Notes: generated by a model not told the origin, from the letters alone. A DNA stretch of 64,000 nucleotides from Pseudoalteromonas sp. T1lg88 (GCF_002964765.1 NZ_PQCF01000032.1:620001-684000); one strand, 5' to 3'. Positions 8,652-18,148 are shown, counted from the first letter of the stretch. Made by a program: numbers and translations.

Positions 8652-10616
8652 ATGCTAAAACGAATTCTTATTGCCAACCGAGGTGAAATCGCCTGTCGCG
8701 TTATTCGCAGCGCCAAAATGCTGGGCATGCACACCATTGCCGTCTATTCCGACGCCGATGCCAATGCTCAGCACGTACAAATGGCCGACAGCGCCTATCA
8801 CATAGGCCCGGCACCGAGTAAGTCGTCTTACTTGGATATGGACAAGCTGTTTGCCGTTGCCGAACAGGCCGGCGCCGACTGCATTCACCCGGGTTATGGC
8901 TTCCTCTCTGAAAATGAGGCCTTTGCCGCAAAGTGCGAGCAAAAAGGCATTACCTTTATTGGTCCCTACGCCAAAAGCATCGAAGCCATGGGTTCAAAAA
9001 CCCGCGCCAAAGAGATTATGGCTGGCGCCAACGTGCCTTTGGTACCTGGCTATTACGGTGACAACCAAGACCCGACTTTCCTCAGCGATGAGGCCGATAA
9101 AATCGGTTACCCTGTACTTATCAAGGCCGCTTATGGCGGTGGTGGTAAGGGCATGCGCGTAGTACGGGATAAGAAAGACTTTATCAGTGCCCTAGAAGGT
9201 GCCAAGCGTGAAGCTATCAGCAGCTTTGGTAATGATCTGGTGTTGATTGAGCGTTATGTCGATAATCCGCGTCACGTGGAAGTACAAGTATTTGCCGATA
9301 AACACGGTAACTGCGTGTACTTGGGCGACCGCGACTGCTCATTGCAGCGCCGCCACCAAAAAGTGATTGAAGAAGCCCCTGCTCCCGGTCTTAGCGACGC
9401 CATGCGTAAAAGCATGGGGGAAGCGGCGGTACGCTGTGCTCAAGCCATCGATTATGTGGGTGCTGGTACGGTTGAGTTCCTGCTGTGTGGCGAGGAATTC
9501 TTCTTTATGGAAATGAATACCCGCTTGCAGGTAGAGCACCCAGTTACCGAAATGGTCACGGACGTGGACCTGGTGCAATGGCAAATCGCCACTGCCGGTG
9601 GTGACACCCTGCCTCTGACCCAAGAGCAAGTAAAAATCACAGGTCACAGCTTTGAAGCCCGTTTATACGCCGAAGACCCAAGCGAGCAGTTTATGCCTTC
9701 AAGCGGACGTCTGACGCATTTACGCTTCCCTGAGCAAAATGCGAACGTGCGTATTGATACAGGTGTTACCTGTGGAGATGAGATCAGCTCATTCTACGAC
9801 CCCATGGTTGCCAAGCTGATCGTCAAAGGCGATAACCGAGCGCAGGCGCTGTCACTGTTAGAGCGCTCACTACGTCATACCTATGTCGGCGGCGTTAAAG
9901 CCAATACCGGCTTCTTAGTAGCCCTGTGCGAGTCACAGCCGCTGCAAGATGCCACCATGGACACCCACTTTATCGACAATAACTGTGACAGCCTGACTCA
10001 GGCGCCACAGGCCGATGTTCATGCGTTAGCCATGGCTGCCTGGGTGTACTATTGTCATCTACAGGGTACCAGCAAGGCCCCGGCTGCAACTTCGCCGTGG
10101 CAGAGCTTATCTGGCTTTAAACTAAACTCCATCAACGAGATCACCGTACCGCTGGCGGATCATCAGCTGGTGTTACATGTGACATCTACCGGAATTAAAG
10201 TCGATATCGATGGCCAAGGCCATAGCTTGAGCGGTGAGTATCAAGGTCAAGGCCACTATGTTGCCGTGGTCGATGGTCAGCGCCTAAGCGCCGATGCACA
10301 AATCGATGACGAAGCACTGAGCATTATGTATCAAGGTGCCCAGTATGACTTTGCCCTGACTTCTAAGCATTATGTCGGCGCCGAGCAAAGCGGTGGCGAT
10401 GCCCTGGCAGCACCTATGAACGGCACTGTGGTAAAACACCTGCTGGATATTGGCACCGAGGTAAAACAAGGCGATGCCATAGTGGTGATGGAAGCCATGA
10501 AGATGGAATATACCCTTAATGCGCCATTTGATGGCGTGCTTAGCAGTTATTGCTATGGCGAGGGCGAATTGGTCAGCCATGGTGCCCTGCTTGCTATCGT
10601 TGAGGAGCAAGAATAA
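8652..10616 (+). CDS. liuD: 3-methylcrotonyl-CoA carboxylase, biotin-containing (alpha) subunit
   Basis: A 654-residue biotin-dependent carboxylase subunit. The N-terminal biotin carboxylase domain begins ILIANRGEIACRVIR and carries the ATP-grasp glycine loop AAYGGGGKGMR. A linker domain follows (about 450-580), then the C-terminal biotinyl domain with the biotin-accepting Lys617 in VVMEAMKMEY. It works with LiuB. Its stop overlaps the next start (TAATG), so it is translationally coupled to liuE. Confidence 0.96.
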   Translation: MLKRILIANRGEIACRVIRSAKMLGMHTIAVYSDADANAQHVQMADSAYHIGPAPSKSSYLDMDKLFAVAEQAGADCIHPGYGFLSENEAFAAKCEQKGITFIGPYAKSIEAMGSKTRAKEIMAGANVPLVPGYYGDNQDPTFLSDEADKIGYPVLIKAAYGGGGKGMRVVRDKKDFISALEGAKREAISSFGNDLVLIERYVDNPRHVEVQVFADKHGNCVYLGDRDCSLQRRHQKVIEEAPAPGLSDAMRKSMGEAAVRCAQAIDYVGAGTVEFLLCGEEFFFMEMNTRLQVEHPVTEMVTDVDLVQWQIATAGGDTLPLTQEQVKITGHSFEARLYAEDPSEQFMPSSGRLTHLRFPEQNANVRIDTGVTCGDEISSFYDPMVAKLIVKGDNRAQALSLLERSLRHTYVGGVKANTGFLVALCESQPLQDATMDTHFIDNNCDSLTQAPQADVHALAMAAWVYYCHLQGTSKAPAATSPWQSLSGFKLNSINEITVPLADHQLVLHVTSTGIKVDIDGQGHSLSGEYQGQGHYVAVVDGQRLSADAQIDDEALSIMYQGAQYDFALTSKHYVGAEQSGGDALAAPMNGTVVKHLLDIGTEVKQGDAIVVMEAMKMEYTLNAPFDGVLSSYCYGEGELVSHGALLAIVEEQE

Positions 10617-11527
10617 TGGCCTTTCCACAACAGGTGCGTATCGTTGAGGTAGGTGCTCGTGATGGCCTGCAAAACGAGAGCAATGTCAGCCTTGAAGACA
10701 AGGTGACCTTGATCAACAACCTGGCCAAGGCGGGATTAAAGCATATTGAGGGCGGAGCTTTTGTATCGCCTAAATGGGTACCACAAATGGCGGACTCCAG
10801 TGCGGTGTTTGCCGCTATTGAGCGCCATGATGATGTGTTGCTCAGTGCCTTGACGCCAAATTTAAAAGGCGCGGAATTGGCATTGGCAGCCGACGTTGGC
10901 GAGTTTGCTATTTTCACCGCCGCCAGCGAGGCCTTTACGCAAAAGAACATCAATTGTTCAATCAGTGAAAGCATTGAGCGCTTCCGCCCTGTGGTAGAGC
11001 TTGCCAAGGCAAACAACATCAAGGTACGCGGCTATGTCAGCTGCGTTCTCGGTTGCCCTTACCAGGGCGCGGTGGCGCCTGAGCAAGTGCTTGAGGTGTG
11101 TAAACAATTGTTGGCTTTGGGCTGCTACGAGGTCAGTCTCGGCGATACCATAGGCGTGGGTACGGCCAATGAGGTGGAGCAATTGCTTGACCTGCTGCTT
11201 AAACACCTGGATGCCAGCCAGTTGGCGGTGCATTTCCACGATACCTATGGCCAGGCCATCAGTAACATCTATGCCGCCTTAAAAATGGGCATTAGCACGG
11301 TAGACAGTGCGGTTGCAGGCCTTGGTGGCTGCCCTTATGCCAAGGGTGCGTCAGGAAATGTTGCCACCGAAGATGTGGTCTATCTACTGCAAAAGCTTGG
11401 CATAGACACAGGAATTGATTTAAAAACACTGGCCCAAGCAGGCGCGACCATTTGTAAGGCGCTAAACAAGCATCCACAGAGCAAGGTGGCCAACGCCATA
11501 CTTGCCGATTGTGACCAAGAACAATAA
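10616..11527 (+). CDS. liuE: Hydroxymethylglutaryl-CoA lyase
   Basis: A 303-residue HMGL/DRE-TIM metallolyase that splits HMG-CoA into acetyl-CoA and acetoacetate. Signature sequences are VGARDGLQNE near the start, VHFHDTYGQA with metal-binding histidines at about 204-213, and the active-site cysteine loop AGLGGCPYAKGASGN at about 234-248. It starts inside the liuD stop codon (1-nt overlap). The acetoacetate released is the substrate of the two CoA-transferase subunits that follow. Confidence 0.96.
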   Translation: MAFPQQVRIVEVGARDGLQNESNVSLEDKVTLINNLAKAGLKHIEGGAFVSPKWVPQMADSSAVFAAIERHDDVLLSALTPNLKGAELALAADVGEFAIFTAASEAFTQKNINCSISESIERFRPVVELAKANNIKVRGYVSCVLGCPYQGAVAPEQVLEVCKQLLALGCYEVSLGDTIGVGTANEVEQLLDLLLKHLDASQLAVHFHDTYGQAISNIYAALKMGISTVDSAVAGLGGCPYAKGASGNVATEDVVYLLQKLGIDTGIDLKTLAQAGATICKALNKHPQSKVANAILADCDQEQ

Positions 11528-11545
11528 ACCTAGGAGTGCTTAGAC

Positions 11546-12247
11546 ATGTCCGGATTCGATAAAGTAGTAACAAGTTATGCCGACGCCATGGCAGGACTAA
11601 AAGACGGCGATACCATTATTGCCGGTGGTTTTGGGCTGTGCGGCATCCCCGAAGGCCTAATTGCCGAGATTAAGCGCATGGGTACCACAGATCTTACCGT
11701 GGTTTCAAACAACTGTGGTGTTGATGATTTCGGTTTAGGTGTGCTGCTTCAAGATAAACAAATCAAGAAGGTCATCGCCTCTTATGTGGGTGAAAACGCA
11801 TTATTTGAAAAACAGTTGCTTGACGGCGAGCTGGAAGTAGAGCTTACGCCTCAGGGCACACTGGCAGAGAAAATGCGCGCCGGCGGCGCTGGTATCCCAG
11901 CATTTTACACCGCCACAGGCTACGGTACGCCAGTTGCCGAAGGTAAAGAAGTAAAAGAATTTGACGGTCGTCCCTATATTCTTGAAGAGTCTGTTACCGG
12001 TGAATTTGCCATTGTGAAAGCGTGGAAAGCAGACCGTTACGGTAACCTGGTATTTCGCCACACGGCGATGAACTTCAACCCTATGGCCGCCACTGCCGGT
12101 AAGATCACCGTGGCCGAGGTAGAAGAAATCGTTGAGCCGGGTGAATTAGAGCCAAGCCAAATTCACACCCCGGGCATTTATGTAAACCGCGTTATCAAGG
12201 GCAACTTTGAAAAACGCATTGAACGCGTTACCACACGTAAAGCCTAA
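11546..12247 (+). CDS. scoA: Succinyl-CoA:3-ketoacid CoA-transferase subunit A
   Basis: A 233-residue alpha subunit of a 3-oxoacid CoA-transferase, with the family-typical [12 protein letters not shown] near residues 30-41 and [12 protein letters not shown] near 53-64. The ATG follows TAGGAG. It is 18 bp downstream of liuE and 10 bp upstream of scoB, so it closes the leucine operon. Here it activates the acetoacetate from LiuE to acetoacetyl-CoA using succinyl-CoA from the TCA cycle. Confidence 0.93.
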   Translation: MSGFDKVVTSYADAMAGLKDGDTIIAGGFGLCGIPEGLIAEIKRMGTTDLTVVSNNCGVDDFGLGVLLQDKQIKKVIASYVGENALFEKQLLDGELEVELTPQGTLAEKMRAGGAGIPAFYTATGYGTPVAEGKEVKEFDGRPYILEESVTGEFAIVKAWKADRYGNLVFRHTAMNFNPMAATAGKITVAEVEEIVEPGELEPSQIHTPGIYVNRVIKGNFEKRIERVTTRKA

Positions 12248-12257
12248 GGAGATTAAA

Positions 12258-12917
12258 ATGTCATTAAACCGTGAACAAATTGCTCAACGTGTTGCCAAAG
12301 AATTGGCTGACGGCTATTACGTGAACCTGGGTATCGGTATCCCTACTCTGGTTGCCAACTATGTACCAGAAGGCATTGAAGTCATGCTGCAGTCGGAAAA
12401 CGGCCTGCTGGGTATGGGTCCTTACCCAACCGAAGACGAGCTTGATGCAGACATGATCAATGCGGGTAAAGAAACCGTTACAGCAGCTAAGGGTGCAGCA
12501 ATTTTTAATAGTGCCGATAGCTTTGCCATGATCCGTGGTGGTCATGTAGACTTGACCGTCTTAGGTGCATTTGAAGTTGATCAGCACGGCAATATTGCCT
12601 CGTGGATGATCCCGAAGAAGTTAATTAAAGGCATGGGTGGCGCAATGGACTTGGTTGCCGGCGCGAAGAACATTATCGTTACCATGACCCATGCCAGTAA
12701 ACACGGCGATTCTAAGTTACTAGAAGAATGCTCACTGCCTCTTACCGGCGTGAATTGTGTGAAGAAAATAGTAACAGACTTGGCCGTGTTAGAAGTCAAA
12801 GACGGCGCTTTCCATTTGCTAGAGCGCGCCCCGGGTGTTAGTGTTGATGAAATCATCAGTAAAACAGCGGGTAAACTCATCGTCGAAGGCGATGTACCAG
12901 AAATGAGCTTTGACTAA
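12258..12917 (+). CDS. scoB: Succinyl-CoA:3-ketoacid CoA-transferase subunit B
   Basis: A 219-residue beta subunit with the catalytic Glu47 in QSENGLLGMG, the residue that forms the glutamyl-CoA thioester in this family, and the GIGIPTLV segment at 25-32. An upstream in-frame ATG at 12207 exists but lies inside scoA. The ATG at 12258 follows AAGGAG with 7-nt spacing and gives a family-typical N-terminus, so it is preferred. Last gene of the liu operon, followed by a terminator. Confidence 0.94.
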   Translation: MSLNREQIAQRVAKELADGYYVNLGIGIPTLVANYVPEGIEVMLQSENGLLGMGPYPTEDELDADMINAGKETVTAAKGAAIFNSADSFAMIRGGHVDLTVLGAFEVDQHGNIASWMIPKKLIKGMGGAMDLVAGAKNIIVTMTHASKHGDSKLLEECSLPLTGVNCVKKIVTDLAVLEVKDGAFHLLERAPGVSVDEIISKTAGKLIVEGDVPEMSFD

Positions 12918-12972
12918 CGGATAGCTTGGGAGCCCTCCCACAGCATACCCGTAAATGTACCGTCCTCATTCC

Positions 12973-13026
12973 CAGTGCTAGTTGGCACTGTGTTACCCAA
13001 AACCCCTCTTTTGAGGGGTTTTTTTT
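12973..13026 (+). terminator. Double hairpin terminator of the liu operon
   Basis: Two consecutive stem-loops. The first is CAGTGC (12973-12978) with GCACTG (12985-12990). The second is AAAACCCCTC pairing with GAGGGGTTTT (12999-13020), ending in a run of eight T. The second is a textbook rho-independent terminator 81 bp after scoB. Confidence 0.85.
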
Positions 13027-13137
13027 CGCCACTATTACGCATAATTCAGCCATTAAACATTTACTTACATATTTTTTACGGCAGATTATCGCGTTCAATT
13101 TAACCGTTCCGAATATAGTGGTAGATTAGCGGTGGAT

Positions 13138-13233
13138 AATACCAATTCTGTTATGTATGTGATCATATATAGCGCTGGGTAAATCATGATATTTAGCCCG
13201 TTAGAATAATTAGCTATTTAAGTGAATTGGTAT
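13138..13233. repeat. MITE-like palindromic element with ATACCAATTC ends
   Basis: A 96-bp element bounded by perfect 10-bp inverted repeats, ATACCAATTC (13138-13147) and GAATTGGTAT (13224-13233). Inside is a second near-palindrome, GGGTAAAT...ATTTAGCCC. It lies in the 350-bp gap between scoB and the M16 peptidase gene and has no coding capacity. Small intergenic elements with such ends are widespread in marine Alteromonadales. No second full copy is visible in this window. Confidence 0.55.
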
Positions 13234-13267
13234 AAATAGGACACCAACAATTTTAATAAGGATCTCC

Positions 13268-16051
13268 ATGAATAAGATGACCCTCAGTGCCCTTAGCGTG
13301 GCAGTGATGATTTCCCTTAGCGGCTGCTCGGCCACCAGCGATACGCAAACCTCGGCAAAGCAACAAGTTGCACAAAATGCCGCTAACCTGCCTTTCGTTG
13401 ATATCAAATATGATTCATTTACCCTGGATAACGGCCTTAAGGTTATCGTCCACACCGACCGCAAGGCTCCTATCGTTGCGGTCAATGTTTGGTATGACGT
13501 GGGTGCTAAAAATGAAAATGTTGGCAAAACGGGTTTCGCCCATTTGTTTGAACACCTGATGTTTAATGGCACAGAGAACTACGACGACGAATATTTCGGT
13601 CCCTTTGAGCGTGCCGGTGCCACAGAGCAAAACGGTACTACAAACTCAGACAGAACCAACTACTTCCAAAACGTGCCTACCCCAGCAATCGATATGGCAC
13701 TGTGGATGGAATCTGAGCGTATGGGTCATCTGCTTGGTGCCATTACCCAAGAAAAACTCGATGAGCAACGCGGCGTAGTACAAAACGAAAAGCGCCAAGG
13801 TGAAAGCCAGCCTTACGGCAGCATGTGGGACAATATCTGGAGCAACACCTTCCCTCAAGGTCACCCTTATTCCTGGTCTGTGATCGGCTCCATGGAAGAC
13901 TTGAACGCGGCGTCACTAGACGACGTACACCAGTGGTTTAAAGACTACTACGGCCCGAATAACGCGGTACTTGTGCTTGCCGGTGATATAGATGTTGACA
14001 CGGCAAAAGAAAAAGTTGCTAAGTACTTTGGCGATATTAAGCCGGGTAAACCCGTTGCCAAGCTAGAAAAATGGATCGCCAAACGTGACGAGCAAACCCG
14101 TTTAGTAATGCAAGACCGCGTGCCGGCATCGCGTATCCTCAAGGTTTGGAACACGGCGGAAAAAGGCAGTGTGGAAGGCGAATACTTGTCGCTACTGAGC
14201 GATGTGCTCGCCGGTGGCAAGAACTCACGCCTTTACCAGCGCCTGGTGTATAAGGAACAACTGGCTTCAAGCGTCTTTGCTTTTAACTATCAACGTACCC
14301 TTGCCGGTCAGTTAATGATAGGCGCCGATGCCCTGGATAAAGCCAATATCGATAAGATTGAACAGATCATCGATGAAGAGGTAGCCCGTATTATCGCTGA
14401 GGGCCCAACGGCCGCAGAGCTAAGCCGCATTAAATTTGCCAATGCCGCTGGCTGGGTAAAGAATGTGGAAGGCGTGGGTGGCTTTGGCGGTAAGTCAGAT
14501 GTATTAGCGTCCGGCGCCGTTTATCATAACGACCCTGCCTATTATAAAGAGGCCTTTGCCATTACCGCCAATGCAACACCGAGCGATATCCAAATGGTGG
14601 CAAGCAAATGGTTAAGCAGCGGTGACTTTGTGCTGACCGTTCACCCCTTTGCCGAGCTGAGCGCCAGCGAGCAAGGTGTGGATCGCAGCACAGGTGTACC
14701 AAGCGCCGGCGACGTCCCTGCCCTTGATTTGCCAAGCGTTGACACCTTTACCCTAAGCAATGGCTTAGAAGTGGTACTGGCTAAACGCAGCGACACCCCG
14801 GTTATCAACATACGTTTAGACTTTGCCGGCGGTACCGCAACCGACGCCAATGATAAGCCTGGCGTTGCCAACTTTGCCGCCAACATGCTTGATGAAGGCG
14901 CAGGCTCGCGCGATGCACTGCAACTGGCCGCCGAGCTCGAATCTTTAGGTGCGTCTATCTCGGCCAATGCCGGATTGGATAAAACCTCAGTGATGATGTC
15001 GGCCATGACCACCAACTGGCAGCCAAGCCTGGCACTGTTTGCCGATGTACTACAAAAGCCACGCTTCGCTGACAGCGATATAGAGCGTGTGCGTAAGCTG
15101 CTGCTTCAAGGTATTAAGCAGGAAAAAGCAAGCCCAAGCTCCAATGCTCTGCGCGTTTTACCGCCGCTGCTATACGGCGAAAACCACCCTTATGGTAAGC
15201 CGCTAACCGGATCAGGCACGGAGCAATCGGTAGCGCAAATCAGTCGTGATGACTTATTAGCCTTTACTTCGACCTGGTTACGTCCGGATCTGGGCCGTTT
15301 AGTAGTGGTTGGTGATATCGATAAAGCCGAACTACAAACATCCTTGGAAACGGCTTTGGCAAGCTGGGAAAAACCACAAACAGCGGCACCGAAACTTGAT
15401 ATCGCCGATGTGGCCATTCCTGAAAAAGCACGGGTCTTTGTATTGAACAAGCCTGAGTCGCCGCAGTCCTTGATCATCTCTGGCCTATTGGGTCCAAACA
15501 GCCAATCATTAAGCGCTCAGGATGAAGTAACCCTGGATATGATGAACACCATCATAGGCGGCAGCTTCACCTCGCGCATGAATATGAACCTGCGTGAAGA
15601 TAAGGGTTGGTCGTATGGCGCGCGTACCATTTTAATGGATACCAAGGCGCAAAGCCCCTTCTTCGTTTACGCCCCGGTACAAACCGATAAAACCAAAGAG
15701 TCAATTCAAGAGATCTTGAAAGAGCTTAACGCTTATATTGGCAATAAACCGGCAACCGATGAAGAGCTGGCCAAGGTGGTATCGAATAAAACCGCTAAAC
15801 TACCTGGTCGTTATGAGAAGAAGTGGTCGCTGCTTAACTCGCTAGCGGATGCCTACAGCAAAGACCGTGACGTAAACTATCTGGAAAATTACGCCGAGCT
15901 GGTTCGCAAGCCAGATACAAACACCCTGGCCGCCGAGGCGAAGAAGGTAATTAAACCTGAGCAACTGACCTGGGTGATCGTCGGTGATGTCGCCAAGATC
16001 AAAGAGCAAATCGAAAGCTTGAACCTAGGTGAAGTAACTTACCTGGATTAA
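13268..16051 (+). CDS. M16-family zinc metallopeptidase, lipoprotein
   Basis: A 927-residue insulinase/pitrilysin-type peptidase with two M16 halves. The N-terminus is a lipoprotein signal with lipobox LSGC, acylated Cys20. The zinc motif HLFEH (His92, Glu95, His96) and the downstream Glu in the RGVVQNEK segment are in the first half, so the first half is the catalytic one. The second half (about 490-927) is the non-catalytic repeat. ATG 13268 follows AAGGATCTCC. It probably sits on the periplasmic face of a membrane and degrades peptides. It stands alone between a MITE-like repeat and a terminator. Confidence 0.9.
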   Translation: MNKMTLSALSVAVMISLSGCSATSDTQTSAKQQVAQNAANLPFVDIKYDSFTLDNGLKVIVHTDRKAPIVAVNVWYDVGAKNENVGKTGFAHLFEHLMFNGTENYDDEYFGPFERAGATEQNGTTNSDRTNYFQNVPTPAIDMALWMESERMGHLLGAITQEKLDEQRGVVQNEKRQGESQPYGSMWDNIWSNTFPQGHPYSWSVIGSMEDLNAASLDDVHQWFKDYYGPNNAVLVLAGDIDVDTAKEKVAKYFGDIKPGKPVAKLEKWIAKRDEQTRLVMQDRVPASRILKVWNTAEKGSVEGEYLSLLSDVLAGGKNSRLYQRLVYKEQLASSVFAFNYQRTLAGQLMIGADALDKANIDKIEQIIDEEVARIIAEGPTAAELSRIKFANAAGWVKNVEGVGGFGGKSDVLASGAVYHNDPAYYKEAFAITANATPSDIQMVASKWLSSGDFVLTVHPFAELSASEQGVDRSTGVPSAGDVPALDLPSVDTFTLSNGLEVVLAKRSDTPVINIRLDFAGGTATDANDKPGVANFAANMLDEGAGSRDALQLAAELESLGASISANAGLDKTSVMMSAMTTNWQPSLALFADVLQKPRFADSDIERVRKLLLQGIKQEKASPSSNALRVLPPLLYGENHPYGKPLTGSGTEQSVAQISRDDLLAFTSTWLRPDLGRLVVVGDIDKAELQTSLETALASWEKPQTAAPKLDIADVAIPEKARVFVLNKPESPQSLIISGLLGPNSQSLSAQDEVTLDMMNTIIGGSFTSRMNMNLREDKGWSYGARTILMDTKAQSPFFVYAPVQTDKTKESIQEILKELNAYIGNKPATDEELAKVVSNKTAKLPGRYEKKWSLLNSLADAYSKDRDVNYLENYAELVRKPDTNTLAAEAKKVIKPEQLTWVIVGDVAKIKEQIESLNLGEVTYLD

Positions 16052-16077
16052 GCTCTGAGTTTAATCTTAAAAAAACT

Positions 16078-16106
16078 AAGCCCCTGCCTATGCAGGGGCT
16101 TTTTTA
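16078..16106 (+). terminator. Terminator after the M16 peptidase gene
   Basis: AAGCCCCTGC pairs with GCAGGGGCTT, followed by a T run, 27 bp beyond the stop codon. A strong rho-independent terminator. Confidence 0.9.
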
Positions 16107-16110
16107 TGGG

Positions 16111-16377
16111 TCACTTATCTCGCTCTAAAAGTAGCTGCAGATTCCAGACTACCTACCAAACATGACCATCGAGAACCTGAAAATAGCCAGCGTAACCACC
16201 CAAGAAAGGCTCGGTAGCTGCTTTTACAATATTGGCACCAGCCTACTGAGCTTGCGATATTACTTCATCAACTTCAGACCGGGACATTACATTCTGGCCG
16301 ACTGAAAACTCATGAACGCCGGGGTTCATCAAGGGCATGCCTGTATCATGTGCAACACTGCGTCTTAGCCAAAGCGC
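16111..16377 (-). pseudogene. Decayed VOC/glyoxalase-family gene
   Basis: Translation of the minus strand from 16377 gives an 88-codon stretch that clearly belongs to the glyoxalase/VOC superfamily. It starts ALWLRRSVAHDTG, continues RSEVDEVISQAQ-stop-AGANIVK, then GGYAGYFQVLDGHVW-stop-VVWN. Two in-frame TAG stops interrupt it, at 16243-16245 and 16153-16155. The second replaces the Glu expected in the DGHxWEV motif, which is normally a metal ligand. The N-terminal half is not recognisable. A dead gene remnant at the edge of the accessory region. Confidence 0.7.
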
Positions 16378-16466
16378 CTATTAAATACCCATTCTGTTTG
16401 CGACTATAGCTGGTTTGGCGGCTGTAACAATGGCCAGCAAGTAAACTTCTGAGGCTGGATTCTTCC

Positions 16467-17174
16467 CTAGCCTTTGTGCACCTCTTGCTGATCTTCCCCT
16501 GAAACTCTAAACACCTTGATAGAGACGATTTCCCCCTGCCAATATTCAAATGGCCCATCGGGCGTGTCCCATCGAACAGTTGCTCTTAGTGGGAGCCGCA
16601 TACCTGCGATTTCTAGATACTCTTCAAATACCCCGACCCAAGGTTGGCGTCCGACACCCTCTCGCACACGCGTCTCACTGCGCGAACACATGATATCGCC
16701 GTGAGCATCGAAGATCAGATCAACATAGGTCTGTTCATTAGCAAACCAAACACGAACTGTATCTTCCTCTAACTCTTTAAAGTTCAAAGTGGAATTTTCA
16801 AAAAAAGCATTGGGACACCATGGCAGCTCAGCCAGATAACGCTGAATCTCACCTTGATCTATGCTCGGGCCCTGTGCACTGGCTACTGGAATAACTCCCC
16901 AGAGCTTGACCCCTAACTTTCCTCGCTGGCTCTGGTACGCATCTAACACTTTGACCCAAAGAAATGGAGCGAGCTTTACGCGTGCCGTCCACTCGAACTC
17001 CACGGCTTTCGCCGAAATAACTTGGGTGGCCTGAAACGGAGCCCAGGGCTTTTCCGGCCCCAATCTCATCCGCCCCTTTTGCGTAAGCTGCACAGCAAGC
17101 ACACCAGCGGACTCGCCGGTAGTGTTTCTACGGGCGAATTTTAAAACTTGTTCTGGAAGCTGAAATTGAGTCAT
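16467..17174 (-). CDS. Conserved protein resembling DUF6544
   Basis: A 235-residue soluble protein. The frame opens at a GTG (17216), but the ATG at 17174 starts directly at MTQFQLPEQVLKFARR, the expected family N-terminus. Conserved-looking blocks include WTARVKLAPFLWVKVLDAY, GPSIDQGEIQRYLAELPW and a C-terminal FEYWQGEI. These match my recollection of DUF6544 proteins, whose function is unknown. No signal peptide or membrane segment is seen. There is no strong ribosome-binding site. It is not followed by an attC site, so it may not be part of the cassette array. Confidence 0.7.
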   Translation of the reverse strand: MTQFQLPEQVLKFARRNTTGESAGVLAVQLTQKGRMRLGPEKPWAPFQATQVISAKAVEFEWTARVKLAPFLWVKVLDAYQSQRGKLGVKLWGVIPVASAQGPSIDQGEIQRYLAELPWCPNAFFENSTLNFKELEEDTVRVWFANEQTYVDLIFDAHGDIMCSRSETRVREGVGRQPWVGVFEEYLEIAGMRLPLRATVRWDTPDGPFEYWQGEIVSIKVFRVSGEDQQEVHKG

Positions 17175-17318
17175 GGGGGCCAAACGCTCTTTTAAAGGGC
17201 AAGCAAAGCTTGCCACCTAGCTTAGGCTACACCTAAACCTTTGCCCCCTAAACATGAAAAATCAAGAATGGATGAAAATGCAGGGCGCTGCGAATCACAT
17301 TTAAACGCCCTGACAAAA

Positions 17319-17615
17319 TTAGCTTTTAGCCATATAACTTGGATTACCAGCCAAAAAGCTAGTATTGTCAAAGCTTGGTTTCCCGCATCTTAGCGCACAG
17401 TCTAACCTTGCTAAGCGCTGAAATTCAGCAGTAAGAAACAGCTTTATATGACAGTGGAGGTCTTGAGATTCATGTCTAAATACTGCAACCAAATTGTCCG
17501 GGCTTCCAGCGTCTTTATACACCTGGGCTAGGCGACATTGATATGCGCTTAATATCGGTTGTGATAACAGCGCATCACCCAGGTTCACAACCAGCCACTC
17601 ACATTTTGCAGTCAT
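17319..17615 (-). CDS. Hypothetical protein, possible terminal gene cassette
   Basis: A 98-residue reading frame starting ATG at 17615, not recognised. It has Leu- and Cys-rich stretches (YQCRLAQVY, HCHIKLFL, LARLDCALRCG) but no clear signal peptide or membrane helix. It lies downstream of a possible attC-like sequence (17650-17707). It is followed by an inverted repeat (CAGGGCG...CGCCCTG) rather than a clear attC. No good ribosome-binding site is seen. It may be a genuine last cassette or non-coding. Confidence 0.4.
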   Translation of the reverse strand: MTAKCEWLVVNLGDALLSQPILSAYQCRLAQVYKDAGSPDNLVAVFRHESQDLHCHIKLFLTAEFQRLARLDCALRCGKPSFDNTSFLAGNPSYMAKS

Positions 17616-17649
17616 AATATGTTGCCCAGTATTACCCTAAGCAGAAAAG

Positions 17650-17707
17650 TCATAACTGGCTAACATGTTAAGCGAAGTAAAATAAAGCGAAGGATTGTTC
17701 GTTATTG
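17650..17707 (-). repeat. Possible short attC site
   Basis: On the coding strand, CAATAAC (overlapping the stop of the 148-residue gene) begins the site, and GTTATGAC or the inner GTTAGCC ends it, about 58 bp. Inner repeats CTTCGCTTTA and CTTCGCTTAA could fold. The end motifs deviate from consensus, so this is tentative. Confidence 0.35.
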
Positions 17708-18148
17708 AATGGCCTTATTATGTTTCTCGGCGAATTCTTGCAAAAGCACTGAGTATGCTGATTGCATCTCAATGGTTTCACCATTTTCAATAACTTGGTA
17801 AGTATCATAAAGCCCGCCATGTGCATTTAGATAATCAATAACTTCAAGGTAAAAAGACTCTATAAGCTCCTTATCTCTGCTGTTTGTTGGTAGTTCAAGT
17901 TGAATTCCAACTATAGCAACCTTTGCAAATAAGTTACTTCGTAACGTACTTATAGCGCCATCGGTATCTTTTTCCTGTTCAAGTTTTTTTAAGGCATAAA
18001 GAAAAAAACGGCCATTATCCACATGCTCTTTCGTATATGACGCACCATTCATTTGAAATGTCATTACAGCCCCACTAAATAGGCCTGCTACAAAAACTAA
18101 AATAACAAAGAGACCAATGCCAACCCAGGTTGCAAATTTAGACTTCAT
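17702..18148 (-). CDS. Membrane-anchored hypothetical protein (gene cassette)
   Basis: A 148-residue protein with one N-terminal transmembrane helix at about residues 7-30 (GIGLFVILVFVAGLFSGAVM) and a soluble, helix-rich remainder. ATG 18148 follows AAGGAAAA; a TTG ten codons upstream keeps the frame open but has no ribosome-binding site. The stop TAA lies inside a possible attC start. Function unknown. Between this gene and the 72-residue gene upstream (18149-18271) no attC site is recognisable, so the two may share one cassette or the site has decayed. Confidence 0.65.
   Translation of the reverse strand: MKSKFATWVGIGLFVILVFVAGLFSGAVMTFQMNGASYTKEHVDNGRFFLYALKKLEQEKDTDGAISTLRSNLFAKVAIVGIQLELPTNSRDKELIESFYLEVIDYLNAHGGLYDTYQVIENGETIEMQSAYSVLLQEFAEKHNKAIQ

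Noticed and set aside
12926-13129. 67-codon plus-strand ORF after scoB
   Set aside because: Runs through the terminator hairpins; product is an artefact.
17199-17216. GTG start 14 codons upstream for the DUF6544-like gene
   Set aside because: Codons lie in the palindrome GGCAAGCTTTGCTTGCC; ATG 17174 matches the family N-terminus.
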